DNA of 64,000 nt from Thiodiazotropha sp037384425 (GTDB lineage: Bacteria > Pseudomonadota > Gammaproteobacteria > Chromatiales > Chromatiaceae): positions 169,613 through 233,612 of the forward strand of contig JARROA010000014.1 of the NCBI GenBank assembly GCA_037384425.1. Direction: 5' to 3'. Positions 53,055 through 61,065 of the stretch are shown one piece after another (within the stretch, counting starts at the first letter, position 1; each line of letters begins with the position of its first letter). The position numbers were made by a program, and so were the translations under genes. Below the pieces are notes generated by a model. The model had not been told where the DNA came from, did not search any database, and was given only the letters and a program-made list of their open reading frames with translations.

Positions 53055-54017
53055 ATGGAGTTCAGAGACTATTACAAGATTATGGGTGTCGCACGTGACG
53101 CCACCCAGGATGAGATCAAACGTGCCTATCGCAAGTTGGCCCGTAAATATCATCCGGATGTCAGCAAAGAGCCAGATGCTGAAAAGCACTTCAAGGAGGT
53201 GGGAGAGGCCTATGAGGTTCTGAAGGATCCGGAAAAGCGGGCCGCATACGATCAGCTCGGGGCGAACTGGAAGGCGGGTCAGGAGTTCCGTCCGCCACCT
53301 GACTGGGATGCTAACTTCGAATTCAGCGGCGGCTTTTCAGGTGCCGACAGCGCCGCTTTCAGTGATTTTTTCGAGTCTCTGTTCGGACGTGGTTTCGCCG
53401 GCTCGGCAGGATTTACTCAGAGCAGGAGACCTGGCGGGCGATCGTTCCATGCAAGAGGCGAGGATCATCACGCCAAAATACTGGTTGATCTGGAGGATGC
53501 CTTCAGGGGTTCGACCCGTACCCTGACCCTGCATGTCCCCGAGATGGACCAACGGGGCCATGTCTTCACCCGTGAGCGGACGCTCAACGTGCAGATCCCA
53601 AAGGGTATCCGTCAGGGACAACAGATCAGGCTCAGCGGGCAGGGCGCTCCCGGTATCGGTCAGGGCAAGGCCGGCGACCTCTATCTGGAAGTGGAATTTC
53701 GCCCCCACACTCTCTACAGGGTGGAAGGTCGCGACCTCTTTCTGAATCTGCCGATCGCACCCTGGGAGGCCGCGCTGGGCGCGCAGGTCAAGGCGCCGAC
53801 GCCGGAAGGTGTCATCGATCTGAAGATCCCGGCGGGTTCTGTCTCGGGGCGCAAGCTGCGGGTCAAGGGCCGCGGGATACCCGCCCCGACTCCGGGTGAT
53901 CTCTATGTGGTGCTGCAGATCGTCATACCGCCGGGTGACAGCGACAATGCTAAGGCCCTCTATCGTCGCATGGCCGAGGAGCTAAAATTCAATCCACGAG
54001 CGAAACTGGGGGTTTGA
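53055..54017 (+). CDS. cbpA: Curved-DNA-binding DnaJ-class protein CbpA
   Basis: 320 aa. J domain with the HPD motif ('KYHPDVSKE', about residue 33-35), Gly/Phe-rich linker, and two DnaJ C-terminal substrate-binding domains without the zinc-finger ('IPKGIRQGQQIRLSGQGAPGIG'). Length and the missing zinc domain match CbpA, a co-chaperone of DnaK that also compacts DNA. The partner gene cbpM starts directly at the stop. Confidence 0.93.
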   Translation: MEFRDYYKIMGVARDATQDEIKRAYRKLARKYHPDVSKEPDAEKHFKEVGEAYEVLKDPEKRAAYDQLGANWKAGQEFRPPPDWDANFEFSGGFSGADSAAFSDFFESLFGRGFAGSAGFTQSRRPGGRSFHARGEDHHAKILVDLEDAFRGSTRTLTLHVPEMDQRGHVFTRERTLNVQIPKGIRQGQQIRLSGQGAPGIGQGKAGDLYLEVEFRPHTLYRVEGRDLFLNLPIAPWEAALGAQVKAPTPEGVIDLKIPAGSVSGRKLRVKGRGIPAPTPGDLYVVLQIVIPPGDSDNAKALYRRMAEELKFNPRAKLGV

Positions 54018-54326
54018 ATGGGCGGGAAGAGAGAAATCGTGAGCGGATGCGTCCTCGATGAGTTGGTCTCCCTGTCACTGGACGAATTGTGCCGGGCGGG
54101 CCGGGTACATCGCGAGTGGATACTGCAATTGGTGGACGAAGGCATTCTCGAACCTTCAAGCGGTGACCATGACAACTGGTGTTTCAGCGGTACCAGTGTA
54201 CGACGGGTACAGACTGTCTGGCGGCTACAGCATGACTTGGGTGTCAATCTGGCAGGGGCGGCACTGGTACTCGATCTGATGGACGAAATCACCTCCCTGC
54301 GTGCCAGGATCGATCGATTCGAATGA
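54018..54326 (+). CDS. cbpM: CbpM-type chaperone modulator
   Basis: 102 aa. Small MerR-like helical protein with 'LSLDELCRAGRVHREWILQLVDEGILEP' and 'VRRVQTVWRLQHDLGVNLAGAALVLDLMDEI', the pattern of CbpM, which binds the CbpA J domain and inhibits it. The gene starts on the first base after the cbpA stop. Confidence 0.9.
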   Translation: MGGKREIVSGCVLDELVSLSLDELCRAGRVHREWILQLVDEGILEPSSGDHDNWCFSGTSVRRVQTVWRLQHDLGVNLAGAALVLDLMDEITSLRARIDRFE

Positions 54327-54451
54327 CGGCCGCGTGGGCGCAAATCTCTGTCCGTTACCTATTGAAATCAGCGGTTGGCGACACTACATCAGCTTCACAG
54401 GATAGTGAGCGGATGTTTGCTGACCGGGCAGAATGAACCGAAGTATCCCGA

Positions 54452-54479
54452 CTTGAAATAGCACCATCCGTCCCTATCT
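54452..54479 (+). promoter_or_regulatory. Sigma-32-like promoter of the hsp20 operon
   Basis: CTTGAA (54452-54457, exact -35 consensus) and CCCTATCT (54472-54479) are separated by 14 bases. It lies 47 bases upstream of the first hsp20 ATG. Confidence 0.8.
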
Positions 54480-54525
54480 ACGAAACAACACCAGTCATTA
54501 TCCCGAGCGGATAGGAGGTAGTGAG

Positions 54526-54969
54526 ATGTTCGGTAGTCTGAGAAATTTTGAGGGCGGCCTGTTCGATGATTTCAGGCGCCTGGAGCGGGAGATGGATCAG
54601 CTTTTCAGCAATGGGCCCTGGACCGGCGGCATACGCGCCTCCGCCCGCGGCAGTTATCCCCCGATCAACGTGGGTGTCACCCCCGAGCGGGTGGACGTCT
54701 ATCTGTTCGCAGCCGGCGTGGATCCGAAAAAGCTGGAGATCACGCTGCACCAGAACCTGTTGACGATCAAAGGCGAGCGCCGACCGATGCGTGAGGAGGG
54801 CGCTCAGTACTATCGCCGTGAGCGGTTCGATGGCGAGTTCCATCGCGCAGTCAACCTGCCTGATGACGCCGACCCGGAACGGGTGGAGGCGAACTATCAG
54901 GATGGTGTGTTGCATGTCGCAATACAGCGCCAGGAATCGGCAAAGCCACGCCAGATTGAAGTCAAGTGA
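54526..54969 (+). CDS. Small heat-shock protein, Hsp20 family (first copy)
   Basis: 147 aa. Alpha-crystallin domain (about 45-140) with 'INVGVTPERVDVYLFAAGVDPKKLEITLHQNLLTIKGER' and the C-terminal extension ending 'SAKPRQIEVK', which has an I-x-V motif used in oligomer contacts. N-terminal 'GGLFDDFRRLEREMDQLF' is the usual helix. TAGGAGGT precedes the ATG. Its stop overlaps the frame of the second copy. Confidence 0.95.
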   Translation: MFGSLRNFEGGLFDDFRRLEREMDQLFSNGPWTGGIRASARGSYPPINVGVTPERVDVYLFAAGVDPKKLEITLHQNLLTIKGERRPMREEGAQYYRRERFDGEFHRAVNLPDDADPERVEANYQDGVLHVAIQRQESAKPRQIEVK

Positions 54970-54989
54970 CCAGGCTGGAGGAGCGTAAG

Positions 54990-55385
54990 ATGAAAGACAA
55001 ATCCGAAATCGCCAAACAGGAAACCGGCAACGTGCAAAATCGTCAGGAGCACGAACGCCCCATCAGTCCGGCTGTTGATATCTTCGAGGACGAAAGCGGT
55101 ATCACCCTGCAGGCCGACATGCCCGGAGTGTCCCGGGATCGGCTCGAAATAGAGATCGACCGCGATACTCTCGCCATCGAGGGCAAGGCCGAGATACCCA
55201 TGCCGGAGGGTCTGGAAGCGATCTATGCCGATGTTCGCTCGACGCGCTATCGGCGCAGCTTCACCCTCAGCCACGAGCTGAACGGGGATGCGGCCGAAGC
55301 CACGCTCAAGGACGGCATCCTGACACTGCGCATCCCCAAGCGGGAACAGTATCAGCCGCGCAAGATCGAAGTTCAGGTCTCCTGA
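54990..55385 (+). CDS. Small heat-shock protein, Hsp20 family (second copy)
   Basis: 131 aa from ATG 54990 with GGAGG eight bases upstream; a GTG at 54966 overlapping the first stop is possible. Alpha-crystallin domain: 'PAVDIFEDESGITLQADMPGVSRDRLEIEIDRDTLAIEGKA', with 'YRRSFTLSHELN' and an 'IEVQVS' end. It differs clearly from the first copy, so the two are old paralogues rather than a recent duplication. Confidence 0.94.
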   Translation: MKDKSEIAKQETGNVQNRQEHERPISPAVDIFEDESGITLQADMPGVSRDRLEIEIDRDTLAIEGKAEIPMPEGLEAIYADVRSTRYRRSFTLSHELNGDAAEATLKDGILTLRIPKREQYQPRKIEVQVS

Positions 55386-55434
55386 CTATAAGCGTAGGCG
55401 GAGGGTGACCGCGCCCTCCGCGACAAGCAAGCAA

Positions 55435-55471
55435 ACACCGGCGAGAGTCTGCTCTCGGCCGGTGTTTTTTT
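55435..55471 (+). terminator. Rho-independent terminator of the hsp20 operon
   Basis: ACACCGGC-GAGAG / CTCTC-(G)-GCCGGTGT forms a 13-bp stem with a four-base loop, followed by seven T residues. It lies 50 bases after the second hsp20 stop and 50 before the ATPase stop on the other strand. Confidence 0.9.
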
Positions 55472-55520
55472 GACGGGCTAAGACCAGACCGTGGAGTTCG
55501 GTTCGCTTATGCCGGGAGAT

Positions 55521-58229
55521 TTACTGCCGCCGATTGCGGCGAAAATGCCGCAGCCACATTTTCTCGAGTTCCACCAGGAAGAGGATACTCGATGCCGTCA
55601 ACAGGATCAGCAGCCAGGCCAATGCGCCAATCGGGGCGGTGCCGAACAGCCGCTGCATGGGCGGGAGGTATGTGAACGCCAATTGGAAAAGCAGTAGCAA
55701 TCCGACTGCGGGTAACGCAAAGCGGTTACCGAATAAGGCCCGGTGATTGAAGGCGGTATCCTCTATGAAGCGGGCGTTGAAAAGATAGAAGATCTCGAAC
55801 ATCACCAGTGTGTTCACCGCCACCGTGCGGGCATGTGCGACCGAAGCATCCAGCGTCAGCGCCCACAGGAAGAGGGCGAAGGTGCCGAGCGTCAGAATCA
55901 GGGAAACGAAACCGATACGCCAGAGAAACCAGCCACCCAGAATGCGTTCATCAGCGGGTCTTGGCGCACGTTGCATGACCCCCGCCTGCGGAGGATCGAA
56001 AGCCAGTACCAGGGCAAGGGTGACGGCGGTGATCATGTTGACCCAGAGTATCTGCACCGGGGTCAGGGGGAAGTGGTGGAACCCGAGCAGAATCGCACTC
56101 AACATGACCAGTGCCTCGCCGCCGTTGGTCGGCAGGATGAAGAGAATCGCCTTGCGGATATTGTCATAGACGGTGCGGCCCTCCTCGACGGCGTGCACGA
56201 TGGAGGCGAAGTTGTCGTCGGCCAGGACCATTTCGGAAGCCTCCTTGGCCGCCTCGGTACCGTTCCTGCCCATCGCCACCCCGACATCGGCGCGTTTCAG
56301 TGCCGGTGCGTCGTTCACCCCATCGCCGGTCATGGCGACCACCTGTCCCCGTTGCTGCATGGCGCTTACCAGACGCAGTTTGTGCTCCGGCGTGACCCGG
56401 GCATAGACATCGATGTCCAGCACCCGTTGTTGCAGAGTCGCATCGTCCATCTCGTCGAGTTGCCTGCCGGACAGCACCTGCCGGGGATTGAGCAGGCCGA
56501 TCTGTGCCGCGATGGCGCTGGCGGTGGCGGCGTGATCCCCGGTGATCATCTTGACGCGGATGCCGGCCTGCTGACAGGTGCGCACGGCACCGATCGACTC
56601 CTCCCGGGGTGGGTCGATGAGTCCCATCAGACCGAGCAGCATCAGACCCGATTCCACATCCTCGAAACGCAGTTCCCGGCGTGCCCCGATATCGATCAGC
56701 TCAGCCAGCGCCAGCACCCGGTGACCCTGCGAGGCGAGCGCCTCCACCCGGCTATGCCATGCTGTCTTGTCCAACAGTTCGCGTCGGCCTTCGATCGTCT
56801 GCCACTGGCACATGTCCAGGATCCGTTCCGGAGCGCCCTTGATGAAGACATAGGCACGGCCTTCATGGTCGTGATGCAGCGTGGCCATGAACTGATGCGC
56901 GGCATCGAAAGGAATCAGGTCGGTGCGCGGCGTTCGTTTGCGTTCACTGAAGGGATCGAGATCGCCCTTGAGGCTCAGCGTCAACAGCGCGGCCTCCATC
57001 GGATCGCCCTGAATGGACCAGGCGTCGGTCTCACGGGACAGCTCGGCGTCATTGCAAAGCAGTCCGGCACGCAGCAGTCGCCAGACGGGATCATCCACTG
57101 AGACGCTGTAGATCTCACCCTGGCATAGCAGACGACCGTGCGGATCGTAGCCGACTCCACTGACCTCCAGGCTGATATCCGGAGTGACGATCTGCCGCAC
57201 CGTCATCTGGTTGCGGGTGAGGGTGCCTGTCTTGTCGGAGCAGATCACCCCCACAGTGCCGAGTGTCTCGACCGCCGGCAGTCGGCGGATGATGGCGTTG
57301 CGTCCCGCCATGCGTCGTACCCCGATAGCCAGGGTGATGGTCACGATTGCCGGCAGTCCCTCGGGGATGGCGGCCACCGACAGACCGACCGAGGCCATGA
57401 ACATCTCGCTGACGGTATAGTCACGCAACAACACGCCGAAGGCGAAGCTGATCAAGGCCAGAAGGAGAATCGCCAGGGTCAGACGACGGCCGAAAGCGCT
57501 CATCTGTCGCAACAGCGGCGTGGACAGACGTTGCACACCCGCCACCAGTTGGCTGATACGACCGATCTCCGTCTCCGTGCCAGTCGACACCACCACGCCC
57601 TTGCCCTGTCCCCGGGTCACCAGCGTGCCCGAATAGGCCATGCAGCGGCGTTCCGCCAGTATCGTCTCCTCGGGCAGGGGAGTGTCGATCTTCTCCACCG
57701 GCAGGGACTCTCCGGTCAGAACCGCCTCCTCGATCTGCAACCCCTTGGTCCGGATCAGTCGAATGTCTGCCGGCACTCTGTCACCAGCCTGCAGCGGTAC
57801 CAGGTCCCCGGGGACGAGCCAGCGTGCATCGAGCGATAGCAAACGATTATCACGCACCACTGCCGCTCTGGGGGACAGAATGTCGCGAATCGCCTGCAGC
57901 GCGTCTTCCGCCTTGCCCTCCTGCAAAAAACCGATCAGCGCATTGATCAACACCACAGCGAAAATGACGGCAGCATCCAGCCAGTGGTGCAGCAGTAGCG
58001 TGATCGCCCCCGAGATCAACAGGACGTAGATCAGAAGATTGTGGAACTGGGAGAGAATGCGTACTACAAAGCCTCTAGTAGCGGCTTCAGGCAGGCGATT
58101 GGGGCCGAAGTGCCGCAGACGCAGTTCCGCCTCCTGTTGGCTGAGTCCGCCCTCATTCGAGGCCAGCGTGTGAAGCAGTTGCGCCTTGTCGAGCGTGTGC
58201 CAGGGATGGGAGAGATGCCGATCGAGCAT
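55521..58229 (-). CDS. Cation-transporting P-type ATPase (type II, Ca/monovalent-cation-like)
   Basis: 902 aa from ATG 58229 (opening MLDRHLSHPWHTLD). It has a cation ATPase N-terminal domain, 'PGDLVPLQAGDRVPADIRL', 'VLTGESLPVEK', M4 motif PEGLPAIV, the phosphorylation site CSDKTGTLTRNQM, 'KGAPERILDMC' (N domain), 'TGDGVNDAPALKRADVG', and ten membrane helices. PEGLP in M4 is the type IIA/IID pattern for Ca or Na/K. The frame is open about 170 bases upstream of ATG but that is non-family sequence. It is divergent from the CBS gene. Confidence 0.93.
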   Translation of the reverse strand: MLDRHLSHPWHTLDKAQLLHTLASNEGGLSQQEAELRLRHFGPNRLPEAATRGFVVRILSQFHNLLIYVLLISGAITLLLHHWLDAAVIFAVVLINALIGFLQEGKAEDALQAIRDILSPRAAVVRDNRLLSLDARWLVPGDLVPLQAGDRVPADIRLIRTKGLQIEEAVLTGESLPVEKIDTPLPEETILAERRCMAYSGTLVTRGQGKGVVVSTGTETEIGRISQLVAGVQRLSTPLLRQMSAFGRRLTLAILLLALISFAFGVLLRDYTVSEMFMASVGLSVAAIPEGLPAIVTITLAIGVRRMAGRNAIIRRLPAVETLGTVGVICSDKTGTLTRNQMTVRQIVTPDISLEVSGVGYDPHGRLLCQGEIYSVSVDDPVWRLLRAGLLCNDAELSRETDAWSIQGDPMEAALLTLSLKGDLDPFSERKRTPRTDLIPFDAAHQFMATLHHDHEGRAYVFIKGAPERILDMCQWQTIEGRRELLDKTAWHSRVEALASQGHRVLALAELIDIGARRELRFEDVESGLMLLGLMGLIDPPREESIGAVRTCQQAGIRVKMITGDHAATASAIAAQIGLLNPRQVLSGRQLDEMDDATLQQRVLDIDVYARVTPEHKLRLVSAMQQRGQVVAMTGDGVNDAPALKRADVGVAMGRNGTEAAKEASEMVLADDNFASIVHAVEEGRTVYDNIRKAILFILPTNGGEALVMLSAILLGFHHFPLTPVQILWVNMITAVTLALVLAFDPPQAGVMQRAPRPADERILGGWFLWRIGFVSLILTLGTFALFLWALTLDASVAHARTVAVNTLVMFEIFYLFNARFIEDTAFNHRALFGNRFALPAVGLLLLFQLAFTYLPPMQRLFGTAPIGALAWLLILLTASSILFLVELEKMWLRHFRRNRRQ

Positions 58230-58393
58230 GTGAATGCTGCCGCAGGAAGCGTCGCTGTAGAAGCTGGATACTATGAGTATAACCAACCGCACGACACGCA
58301 CCGGTGTGGCGCCGACTGGAGAAAACTGTACTAAAATGGTGTGGAATTGACGGTCCCACAGCAGGCCAAAGGTCACCGACGAGGGGCATACCC

Positions 58394-58867
58394 ATGAGTG
58401 CAAGACTGATTATGGATTCCAATCCGATCCGTATTCATCCACAGGACACCATCGGTGTCGCGGCGCGTAAGATCATGCGCAGGCGTTATCGCAACCTGCC
58501 GGTGGTCGACGATCAGCGCAACTTTCTCGGTGTCGTCAACGTCAACGACCTGCTGCAACTGATACTGCCCCAGCAAGTGACCAGCCAGAATATCAGTGCC
58601 GCCGTTGAGCGTTATCAGGACTTGACGATCGAAGACCTGAGGGAAAACCTCGACCAGTTGCTGGAAAATCCCATTGCGCCGTTGATCGAAAAAGACGTGG
58701 TGACGGTCGCCCCGGAGACCTCGTTGATCGAAACCCTTCTGACCATGTACCACCATGAACAGAATCTTCCCGTGGTCGATCGGGAAACCGGCAGACTCGA
58801 GGGCATGATCTCCTACTATGACATTGGTGACATGATGCTCCAGGGCGGTTATGCGCAGACCATCTGA
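58394..58867 (+). CDS. Tandem CBS-domain protein
   Basis: 157 aa from ATG 58394, with GAGGGG upstream. Two CBS units (about 8-65 and 90-150): 'IRIHPQDTIGVAARKIMRRRYRNLPVVDDQRNFLGVV' and 'VTVAPETSLIETLLTMYHHEQNLPVVDRETGRLEGMI'. CBS pairs bind adenosine nucleotides. It starts 165 bases from the P-type ATPase start, so it may sense energy state for that pump; inference only. Confidence 0.88.
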   Translation: MSARLIMDSNPIRIHPQDTIGVAARKIMRRRYRNLPVVDDQRNFLGVVNVNDLLQLILPQQVTSQNISAAVERYQDLTIEDLRENLDQLLENPIAPLIEKDVVTVAPETSLIETLLTMYHHEQNLPVVDRETGRLEGMISYYDIGDMMLQGGYAQTI

Positions 58868-58947
58868 GTGGCCTGCGAGCCTATAGCCGTCACTCAAGCC
58901 CTTGTTTCCGCCAACTGCTTACAGACTGGCTAACGATCCATTTCCCG

Positions 58948-58974
58948 TTGTCGCAAAAGCGACAAGTCTTTTTT
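58948..58974 (+). terminator. Rho-independent terminator after the CBS gene
   Basis: TTGTCGC-AAAA-GCGACAA followed by GTC and TTTTTT. It lies 80 bases after the CBS stop. Confidence 0.85.
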
Positions 58975-59071
58975 AATCCAACCTGTTGATTATAAGGGGA
59001 TGGTACGCAAGGTCATCACTGGTATCGCTTTTGCTTAAAGCTAGTTTACACAGCGCTACCGAGTGAACGAC

Positions 59072-60418
59072 ATGAAGACCTATCTCGACTGGTCCGACTA
59101 TGCGGATGCGGGCATGGGCGACGCCTATGCCGATATTCCGAAGCACGGCGGCGATTTTGCCAAAGCGGTGGCGGTCTGTATCAACAGCCGACAGTGCGAG
59201 ACCCTCAACAAGGGAGTCATGTGCCCCAGCTATCGACTGCATGAGGATGGGCAGCTTTCGACCGGTGCGCGAGTGCGACTGCTGAAAGCCGCGCTCAACG
59301 GCACTTTGGGACATGTGGACCTGCTCGATCCGCAACTCATCCAGGCGATGGAGCTTTGTGTCAGTTGCAAAGGCTGCAAACGCGAGTGTGAAAGCAATGT
59401 GGACATGGCGCGCATCAAGATCGAGTACCTGGCCCAACTCAACGCCAGGACAGGGCTCTCGCTGCGGGCGCGCCTGTTCTCGGAACTGCCGAAATGGCTG
59501 CTGAAGCCGGGCTGGCTGACGAGGCTGATTTCCTGGCGCAACCGTCACCGCGTTCTGGCGCAACTGGGGCAGAGTGTGCTGGGTATCAGTGCCTGTACGA
59601 AACTGCCGGAGGTGGTGCGGCCACCGCTGTCACTGCCGGTGGAGGCGGGGGCTGACAAGCGACCTGTGGTGCTGTTCGTGGATACCTTCAGTCGCCACTA
59701 TTCGCCGGATGTCGCTCAGGCCGCCATCGATGTGCTCGACGCGGCCGGCTACGCCGTCAAGTTGGCCGCTAGTCGACTGGAGGACGGGGAGGCGCGACCG
59801 CTCTGCTGCTGACGCACCTACCTCTCCCAGGGACGCGTCGATGAGGCGCGCCGAGAGGCGCGACGGGTGGTGGATGCGCTGTTGCCTCACGCCGAAGCGG
59901 GACTGCCCATCATCGGGCTCGAGTCCTCATGTTTGTTGACTCTGCGCGACGAATACAAGGCCCTTGGCCTGGGCGACGGGGTCGATCTCCTGTCTGATCA
60001 GGCGTTGCTGCTGGAAGAGTTTCTGGCCCGAGAGTCGGCAGCAGGGCGGTTGCAGATTGCCTGGAGTCCGTCAGACGAGCTGGCCCCCAAGGTCCTTGTC
60101 CACGGCCACTGCCACCAGAAAGCGGTCGGCGCCATGAAATCGACGCGCAAGCTGCTGAAACAGATTCCGGGTCTGCGTTTCGAGATCATCGAGGCCTCCT
60201 GCTGCGGCATGGCGGGCAGTTTCGGCTTCGAGGCGGAACATGAGGAGATGGCCCGGGAGATGGCGGAGCAGGCACTGTTGCCCGCAATCCAGGTCCAGCC
60301 CGAGGCAGAAGTGGTCGCCAACGGCTTCTCCTGCCGTCACCAGATCCGGCAGACGGCGCAGCGTGACTCGATACACCTGGCGCAACTGTCCAGGTCCCGC
60401 CTGGCGGAACGGAGCTGA
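59072..60418 (+). pseudogene. GlcF-like (Fe-S)-binding CCG-domain oxidoreductase with in-frame UGA
   Basis: 448 sense codons plus a TGA at 59810-59812. N-terminal ferredoxin-like region with 'SRQCETLNKGVMCPSYRLHEDGQLSTGARVRLL' and 'CVSCKGCKRECESNVDM'. Then two CCG domains: first 'RPLCC*RTYLSQGRVDEA', second 'EASCCGMAGSFGFEAEHE' and 'VANGFSCRHQIRQTA'. In homologues the stop position is Gly (CCG), so TGA replaces GGA or GGC. The FAD half found in fused lactate/glycolate dehydrogenases is absent; FAD subunit must be elsewhere. Either a nonsense mutation, sequencing error, or recoding (Sec). The frame is otherwise intact after the TGA, which argues that the lesion is recent or not a lesion. Confidence 0.8.
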
Positions 60419-60599
60419 AGTGACGATGGGCCTGAATAGCACCTAACTTAAGCGGAATGGTACAGAGTGAATCAAAAAATTACATATTCCCCACCATGAT
60501 CAGCCATGCTGATGCCAGGTTCGAGAATTGAGTTATGGTTTGAAAAGTATTGAGTATTTAGTGATGAGTTGGGTGTTTGCTGTGCTCGCGCGTTTATAG
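60419..60599. other. Short intergenic region
   Basis: About 180 bases between the Fe-S gene and the repeat element; nothing recognised. Confidence 0.4.
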
Positions 60600-60866
60600 C
60601 CCCCTCTCCCTGGCCCTCTCCCGCGAGGGGAGAGGGGACGCCGTGATCAAGGGCCGGATCGAACAAACGGCTCGATTCCACGACCTGACAGGATGCGTTC
60701 GATACACTCGAAAAGCACTTCCTCTCACCCGCGAGGGGAGAGGGGATGCAGTGATCAAGGGCCGGATCGAACAAACGGCTCGATTCCACGACCTGACTGG
60801 AAGCATTCGATGCACTCGAAAAGCACTTCCCCTCTCCCCTCGCGGGAGAGGGCCAGGGAGAGGGGG
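60600..60866. repeat. 267-bp palindromic repeat element with perfect 39-bp terminal inverted repeats and a two-copy internal tandem repeat
   Basis: The left end (60600-60638) starts CCCCCTCTCCCTGGCCCTCT and the right end (60828-60866) is its exact reverse complement for 39 bases. Inside, a 108-base unit repeats twice: CGCGAGGGGAGAGGGG occurs at 60622 and 60730, each followed by TGATCAAGGGCCGGATCGAA. A partial third arm closes the element. No reading frame has protein-like composition. The CCCTCTCCCTGGCCCTCTCCC type of palindrome is common as an interspersed repeat in proteobacteria. Confidence 0.85.
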
Positions 60867-60971
60867 AACCGGTAATCGGTGAGCGCAGCGAACACCTCAA
60901 TCCAACACTCAACACTGCTGTTGGCTGTTGATTCTTTGGCTGAGAATCGTGGGTAATCAAGATAGATTAAG

Positions 60972-61028
60972 GTGCGGCAACCCCCACCCTACGGCTTGAT
61001 CACGTGTAGGGTGGGGCTTGCCGCACCG
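60972..61028. repeat. REP-like palindrome before the acyl-CoA synthetase end
   Basis: GGTGCGGCA-ACCCCCACCCTAC and GTAGGGTGGGGCTTGCCGCACC form an inverted repeat of about 21 bases with a short loop. It lies 38 bases from the synthetase stop on the other strand and could act as its terminator or be a repeat element; both are common in such genomes. Confidence 0.75.
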
Positions 61029-61065
61029 AAGCATTGTTAAAACAAGTGCGGTTGCTCCCCGCTCC

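Noticed and set aside
55743..57101. 452-codon plus-strand frame opposite the P-type ATPase
   Set aside because: The minus strand holds DKTGTLT, TGDGVND and other ATPase motifs; the antisense frame has none.
60600..60866. Tandem repeats suggestive of a CRISPR array
   Set aside because: Only two 108-base units exist, without spacers of fixed length, and the ends are inverted repeats. No cas genes nearby.
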